From JAWXCM01 sp034408745 (GTDB lineage Bacteria > Acidobacteriota > Terriglobia > Bryobacterales > Bryobacteraceae), in assembly GCA_034408745.1 (NCBI GenBank), contig JAWXCM010000417.1, positions 1-18,991 on the forward strand: a stretch of DNA of 18,991 nt, written 5' to 3'. Shown in pieces: positions 15,084-18,991 of the stretch. The translations under genes and the position numbers were made by a program. The stretch's first letter is position 1; every line of letters starts with the position of its first letter. The notes under the pieces were generated by a model. That model searched no databases, was not told the DNA's origin, and worked only from the letters and a program-made list of their open reading frames with translations.

Positions 15084-15464
15084 ATGCCAGTTCAGGGGAA
15101 TAAGCGGGTTCTTGTTGTAGTCGAGGACCTCCTGTTTGTAGTTAAGATCGCCGACGCCGCGAAACGCAGCGGCCTTGAGGCGCAGTTTGTCAAAACCGAG
15201 GCTGACGCGCTGTCCGCGATTGTGGAACCGCCACTGCTCGTGATCGTTGACTTGAACGCCAACTCGGTTGATCCGGTTGACCTGATCACGAAGCTGAAGT
15301 CGGGCAACGGCCGGCGGCTTCCTGTGATCGCGTTTGTCTCGCACGTGCAGGGCGAGTTGAAGCAGCGCGCGCATGACGCCGGGGCCGACATGGTGATGGC
15401 GCGCTCGGCATTCTCCACCAATCTTCCGCAGATCCTGAAGCGTCACGCAGGCAGTTACTCCTAA
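15084..15464 (+). CDS. Stand-alone receiver-domain protein with Lys-to-Arg change
   Basis: This 126-residue protein consists of a receiver-like domain alone. It keeps an acidic pair (Glu14-Asp15), a candidate phosphoacceptor Asp56 in LLVIVDLN and a switch Ser86 in IAFVSHV. The invariant Lys after strand 5 appears as Arg107 in GADMVMARSAF, and the second half is divergent. It has no DNA-binding or enzymatic output domain. Single-domain receivers usually act by protein contact, for example in chemotaxis or phosphorelays; the changed Lys makes phosphorylation-driven switching uncertain. It lies between the S9 peptidase gene (divergent) and the TonB-dependent receptor gene (same strand, 38 bases downstream). 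No Shine-Dalgarno sequence is evident. I assign the fold with good confidence but no specific role. Confidence 0.8.
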   Translation: MPVQGNKRVLVVVEDLLFVVKIADAAKRSGLEAQFVKTEADALSAIVEPPLLVIVDLNANSVDPVDLITKLKSGNGRRLPVIAFVSHVQGELKQRAHDAGADMVMARSAFSTNLPQILKRHAGSYS

Positions 15465-15487
15465 ATCCGGGCGGTCGCCTTTCCGGT

Positions 15488-15493
15488 TATAAT
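15488..15493 (+). promoter_or_regulatory. Perfect TATAAT -10 element just before the receptor gene
   Basis: TATAAT at 15488-15493 lies nine bases before the ATG at 15503. Transcription starting about seven bases downstream of it would give a leader of only a few bases. No Shine-Dalgarno sequence and no good -35 at 16-18 bases were found. Confidence 0.45.
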
Positions 15494-15502
15494 TTACCCG
15501 GA

Positions 15503-18500
15503 ATGCGCCTGTTTCTGATCTCTCTACTGTTGACAGCCTCTGCCGCCGCGCAGACGGTTACCGGAACACTCGAAGGCCATGTTACAGACCCCACGGGCGC
15601 CGTGGTACCCGGCGCGGAAGTTGTTGTCAAAAATGACGACACCGGGCTGACGCGGCGGTCCATATCCAACGAAGAAGGTTTCTACCAGATCACATTTTTG
15701 CCAGTCGGCACGTATCAGGTGAACGCGACTGCGCAGGGGTTTGGTCCGCTGCAACGCAGGGCGGCGGTGGAGCTTTCGGCGGTGCGATCGGCTGATTTTC
15801 GGCTGAAGCCGGCGAGCCTCGCCACTGAGATTACGGTTGTCGCCGATGCCGCGCTGATTGAGACATCGCGCGGCGAAGTGCGGAACACGATTGATGAACG
15901 CACGATTGAGGACCGACCTTTGCCCTCGCGCAATATTCTTTCGCTGGTTGAGCAGATGGCGGGCTTTCAATCGAGCGGCGGCTACAGCGGCGTGAATAAT
16001 CCGACGCTGTCGTCGGGCAGCTATGTCTCGTTCAACGGCACGGGTTCGCGGTCGGCCACGTTCCAGATCGACGGAGTGAACAACGACGATTCGTCGGAAG
16101 GCATCAACAGGCAGAACGTCAACGTGAGCTCGATTAAAGAATTCGTGGTTCTGACGAATGGCTATTCGGCCGAGTTTGGACGCGCGGGCGGGGCGGTGGT
16201 GCTGGTGCAGACGAAATCGGGCACAAACCGCTTTCATGGCGATGCGTACGAGTTCCTGCAGAACGATAAGCTGAACTCGAACAGCTTTTTCAATAACGCG
16301 AGTGGCCGGAATGCGGATGGTTCGGCGGTGGCGCCACGGGGGGCGTATCGGCGCAATCAGTTCGGCCAGACGTTCGGCGGGCCGATCATCAAAAACAAGC
16401 TTTTCATTTTTCAGTCGTTCGAAAAAACCACGCTGCGGCAGTTCGCGAATTCGCGCGTGTTTCTGATGCCATTTGACAAGGTCACCGTGGGCGACTGCCG
16501 TCTGTGCGTCGACCCGGCGAACCATCCGGATCTGGATGCCGATGTGAAGGCTCTGCAAAGCATCCTCGACCGGTTCCCGAAGGCGACGCCGAATGCCACG
16601 GTGTTCTGCGCCACGTGCCTGATCCAGCAGGTGAAGCACAACTTCCCCGACACCGATGTCAGCGGCAAGATCGACTGGAATATTCGGGAGCGGGATACGG
16701 TTGCCATTCGATATCAGTACAGCCGTCAGATCCGTCAGCCGGGGCAGCTGGTGCAGGGCACGGCGGCATTCCAGAACAACAAGCAACAGAACGTCGGCCT
16801 GACACAGACGCATGTGTTCAGCCCTGCGACCGCTGGAGAGTTTCGGTATGGGCTGGGTCTGCGCACCACGCTGGTTGGCATCTCCACCGGTAACGACACG
16901 CCGGTGATCCGCATTTCGAATCCATCGGTGTTCGCGGGTCCGGCGATTGGAAGTGCGGGGCAGTTCCCCATCAACCGATTTCAGACTGACCATCAGTTCG
17001 TTTACAACCTGTCTCATGTGCGGGGCCGCCATGTTCTTCGCACAGGTGTCGATGTGCGCAAGCAGGCGCTGGACGATCTGGCGGATAACTTCGGGCGCGG
17101 CTGGTATACGTTCGGAGCGACGGGCTCGGGCGCCACGCGCTTTGAAGGCTGGGAGAATTTCTACCGCGGCTTCTTCACCGGCTATGAGCGAGGGTATGGC
17201 AATTTCTATACACGCAACCGGCTGGGTGAAGTGAACTGGTACGCGATGGATGACATGAAGGTGTCTCAGAATTTCACACTGAATCTGGGGATCCGCTATG
17301 AGCATGTAAGGGCACCGAGTGAGGTGGACGGACGGGTTCGGTACAACTATGGGGACTTCAACGGACTACAGCCGCGGTTCGGTTTTTCTTACGTTCCGCA
17401 GTGGTCGTCGGGTCCGTTGTCGTGGCTCTCTGGCGGTGCGGGCAGGCTGTCGATCCGAGGAGGCTTTGGCATCTTCCACAACCGCATTTTCCAGTCGGTG
17501 TTTTCGCAGGGAGGAGCAAGCTTACGGTCGCTGCCGCCTTTTGGTGTGTATCGCACTTACAACGCTGCGTATGAGATCGCGAGGCCGGATAACGGGTTCA
17601 CGTATACGCCTGGCGATTCCAATCCAGGACGCATCGCGATTGCACGTGTCGCACCGGATCTGCAGATGCCCACGGTCCATCAGTACAACCTGACACTGGA
17701 GAGGCAGATCGCTTCAAACATGGTGCTGAGTGTCGGCTACAACCGCACTCGTGGTATCGGGCTGCTGCAGAATGCGCTGCAGAATCGAGCGCGGTTCCCG
17801 TTCACGGATGCGGCGGGGGTTGCGTGGAACCAGGTGGATGCGGATCTGGGGAACACGAATCCGCCTGCGGGGACCATATCGGCGGCGCAGCCCCGGACAA
17901 ACAATCGCCGTCCCGATGCTCGGTATCTGGGGATCACGTACATCAACAACGGCGCATGGTCGTACTACAACGCGCTGCGGGTGGAGGTGCGGCGGCGGTA
18001 TTCGAACGGCTTGCTGTGGAGCGCGGCGTATGCGTTCAGCAAGACGATCGACACGGGCTCCGATGTGACCGCGGGTAATCCGCTGACCGAGTTCGACGGA
18101 CCAAAGACTACGCGCGGGCTGAGCGATTTCGACCAGCGGCACCGGCTGAATCTGAACTACAGCTACAGGCTGCCGTTGTTCAACAAGGGTCGTGGTTTCA
18201 GGCGTCAGGTGCTGGGGGGCTGGAAGATCAGCGGCAACAACACGCTTGCCTCGGGCAACCCGTTCACGGCTACCGCGGGCTATGACGTGAATGCAGACGG
18301 GCTGGCGAACGACCGTCCCATACTGCTGGACGCCTCGGTGTTCGGACGCTCTGTGGATAATGGCCGGCAGAACGTGCAGGGGCAGTACATCTCAACGATG
18401 CAACTTCCGGCCGCGGGCTTTTATCCGAATCGCACGGTGGCGACCCGCGACCGTGTGTTCGACCCCGGTGGCAGCGGCAAGGACACGCTGGGTCGCAACA

Positions 18501-18760
18501 CATTCTTCGGCGCAGGCATTCTGAACTGGGACCTGGGTCTGTGGAAGACGTTCTCGATTCGGGAGGGGCATGAACTGTCATTGCGCACGGAGATGTACAA
18601 CGTGACTAACAGCCCGCGTTTCGCTTTTCCGACACGCGATTTGCAGAACTTGAACTTTGGCCGCATTACCAGCACTTACAACCCAATGAACTTTGTGGGA
18701 GCGTCGCGAGCGGACGACACATCGCGTGTTATGCAGGTGGCTTTGCGTTACGTTTTCTGA
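15503..18760 (+). CDS. Oar-like TonB-dependent outer-membrane receptor with carboxypeptidase-regulatory N-terminus
   Basis: This 1085-residue protein has a signal peptide (MRLFLISLLLTASAAAQ) and a carboxypeptidase-regulatory beta-sandwich at about 19-105 (GHVTDPTGAVVPGAEVVVKN, then GFYQITFLPVGTYQV). A plug domain starts near 109 (EITVVADAALIETS, later TFQIDGVNN and GYSAEFGRAGGAVV), and a long beta-barrel ends in the outer-membrane-type VALRYVF. This layout is the Oar-like type that is abundant in Acidobacteria. Such receptors import large or scarce ligands, or act in surface interactions, using TonB energy; I see no clear TonB box and the ligand is unknown. Two CxxC pairs (Cys332/335 and Cys369/372) lie in what is probably an extracellular loop, which is unusual. 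A -10 element sits directly before the start, and a hairpin follows the stop. Confidence 0.93.
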   Translation: MRLFLISLLLTASAAAQTVTGTLEGHVTDPTGAVVPGAEVVVKNDDTGLTRRSISNEEGFYQITFLPVGTYQVNATAQGFGPLQRRAAVELSAVRSADFRLKPASLATEITVVADAALIETSRGEVRNTIDERTIEDRPLPSRNILSLVEQMAGFQSSGGYSGVNNPTLSSGSYVSFNGTGSRSATFQIDGVNNDDSSEGINRQNVNVSSIKEFVVLTNGYSAEFGRAGGAVVLVQTKSGTNRFHGDAYEFLQNDKLNSNSFFNNASGRNADGSAVAPRGAYRRNQFGQTFGGPIIKNKLFIFQSFEKTTLRQFANSRVFLMPFDKVTVGDCRLCVDPANHPDLDADVKALQSILDRFPKATPNATVFCATCLIQQVKHNFPDTDVSGKIDWNIRERDTVAIRYQYSRQIRQPGQLVQGTAAFQNNKQQNVGLTQTHVFSPATAGEFRYGLGLRTTLVGISTGNDTPVIRISNPSVFAGPAIGSAGQFPINRFQTDHQFVYNLSHVRGRHVLRTGVDVRKQALDDLADNFGRGWYTFGATGSGATRFEGWENFYRGFFTGYERGYGNFYTRNRLGEVNWYAMDDMKVSQNFTLNLGIRYEHVRAPSEVDGRVRYNYGDFNGLQPRFGFSYVPQWSSGPLSWLSGGAGRLSIRGGFGIFHNRIFQSVFSQGGASLRSLPPFGVYRTYNAAYEIARPDNGFTYTPGDSNPGRIAIARVAPDLQMPTVHQYNLTLERQIASNMVLSVGYNRTRGIGLLQNALQNRARFPFTDAAGVAWNQVDADLGNTNPPAGTISAAQPRTNNRRPDARYLGITYINNGAWSYYNALRVEVRRRYSNGLLWSAAYAFSKTIDTGSDVTAGNPLTEFDGPKTTRGLSDFDQRHRLNLNYSYRLPLFNKGRGFRRQVLGGWKISGNNTLASGNPFTATAGYDVNADGLANDRPILLDASVFGRSVDNGRQNVQGQYISTMQLPAAGFYPNRTVATRDRVFDPGGSGKDTLGRNTFFGAGILNWDLGLWKTFSIREGHELSLRTEMYNVTNSPRFAFPTRDLQNLNFGRITSTYNPMNFVGASRADDTSRVMQVALRYVF

Positions 18761-18787
18761 TCCGTGTTACCCTCTTTTTATCCTCAA

Positions 18788-18817
18788 AGGGACTGACTCA
18801 GAGTTGAGCCAGTCCCT
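18788..18817. terminator. Hairpin terminator after the TonB-dependent receptor
   Basis: AGGGACTG (18788-18795) pairs with CAGTCCCT (18810-18817), and CTCA pairs with TGAG inside after one A-C mismatch, leaving a GAGT loop. It starts 27 bases after the receptor stop. A TTT follows on the minus strand, so it may also serve the gene entering from the right edge. Confidence 0.65.
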
Positions 18818-18910
18818 GCATTCGCCCCGATCCGCGAAGCCTCCACGTCGCGCGCCCAATCCAATCAGGGGTTTGAAATGCGCTCCACTCTATTATCCTA
18901 GAAACGGCAG

Positions 18911-18991
18911 TTACCCGGTAGCCTGAGCAAGTCGGAGTGTGTCGCCGAGGATCTTTCCTTTGAGGAAAAACCGAAAGGCCGCGCTCAGAAT
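18911..18991 (-). CDS. Possible C-terminal end of a minus-strand gene cut by the window edge
   Basis: Reading leftward from base 18991, one minus-strand frame is open for 26 codons and ends in a TAA at 18911-18913. The peptide ends FFLKGKILGDTLRLAQATG, which looks like an ordinary basic, helical protein tail. The hairpin at 18788-18817 lies about 95 bases downstream, as expected for a gene end. The fragment is too short to name a family and could be chance. Confidence 0.35.
   Translation of the reverse strand: MLSAAFRFFLKGKILGDTLRLAQATG

Noticed and set aside
15524..17305. Minus-strand open frame of 593 codons
   Set aside because: It is antisense to the TonB-dependent receptor. Its product is Arg-rich without recognisable motifs, a codon-bias shadow.

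Overview
The window is GC-rich and densely packed. It probably comes from an acidobacterium, most likely of the Solibacter/Bryobacter type. The reasons are a very large Oar-like TonB-dependent receptor with a carboxypeptidase-regulatory N-terminus, a HAF-repeat protein with a PEP-CTERM tail, many secreted proteins whose signal peptides end in an alanine-rich -AQ, and the GC-rich coding style. This placement is inference from gene content; no rRNA or marker gene is present. I saw no tRNA, rRNA, CRISPR array, insertion sequence or phage gene, and no stretch over 300 bases lacks a gene.

Region 1 (1-5.4 kb) is signalling. On the minus strand three overlapping genes encode an FHA phosphothreonine-reader protein, a 46-residue single-pass membrane microprotein, and a PP2C phosphatase joined through one membrane helix to an extracytoplasmic beta-helix; this last gene runs off the left edge. 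A plus-strand gene for a secreted POTRA-like/HEAT-repeat protein is divergent from them. Next on the minus strand come a NarL/FixJ response regulator and a two-gene anti-sigma module (RsbW-like ATPase, then RsbV-like STAS antagonist) coupled by a GTGA overlap. The PP2C could in principle dephosphorylate a STAS antagonist, but the sequence does not show that link.

Region 2 (5.4-9.3 kb) is transport and cell surface. A DASS-family anion/dicarboxylate transporter and a secreted protein of probable aldose-epimerase fold form a minus-strand pair 12 bases apart. Divergent from them is a secreted HAF-repeat protein with a PEP-CTERM sorting signal.

Region 3 (9.3-14.9 kb) is one minus-strand operon read in the order S9 prolyl-oligopeptidase-type peptidase, thiamine phosphate synthase (ThiE), and two amino-acid permeases from different APC subfamilies. 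The first three genes overlap. Peptide hydrolysis plus amino-acid uptake is coherent; ThiE is the odd member.

Region 4 (15.0-19.0 kb, plus strand) has a stand-alone receiver-like protein and the 1085-residue TonB-dependent receptor. The receptor gene has a perfect TATAAT only 9 bases before its ATG and two CxxC pairs in a predicted surface loop. The right edge probably holds the last 26 codons of another minus-strand gene. Hairpins separate several convergent or adjacent transcription units.

No clearly new multi-gene system (defence, mobile element, biosynthetic cluster) is evident. The best candidates for something undescribed are the FHA / microprotein / PP2C-beta-helix cassette and the POTRA-HEAT protein.
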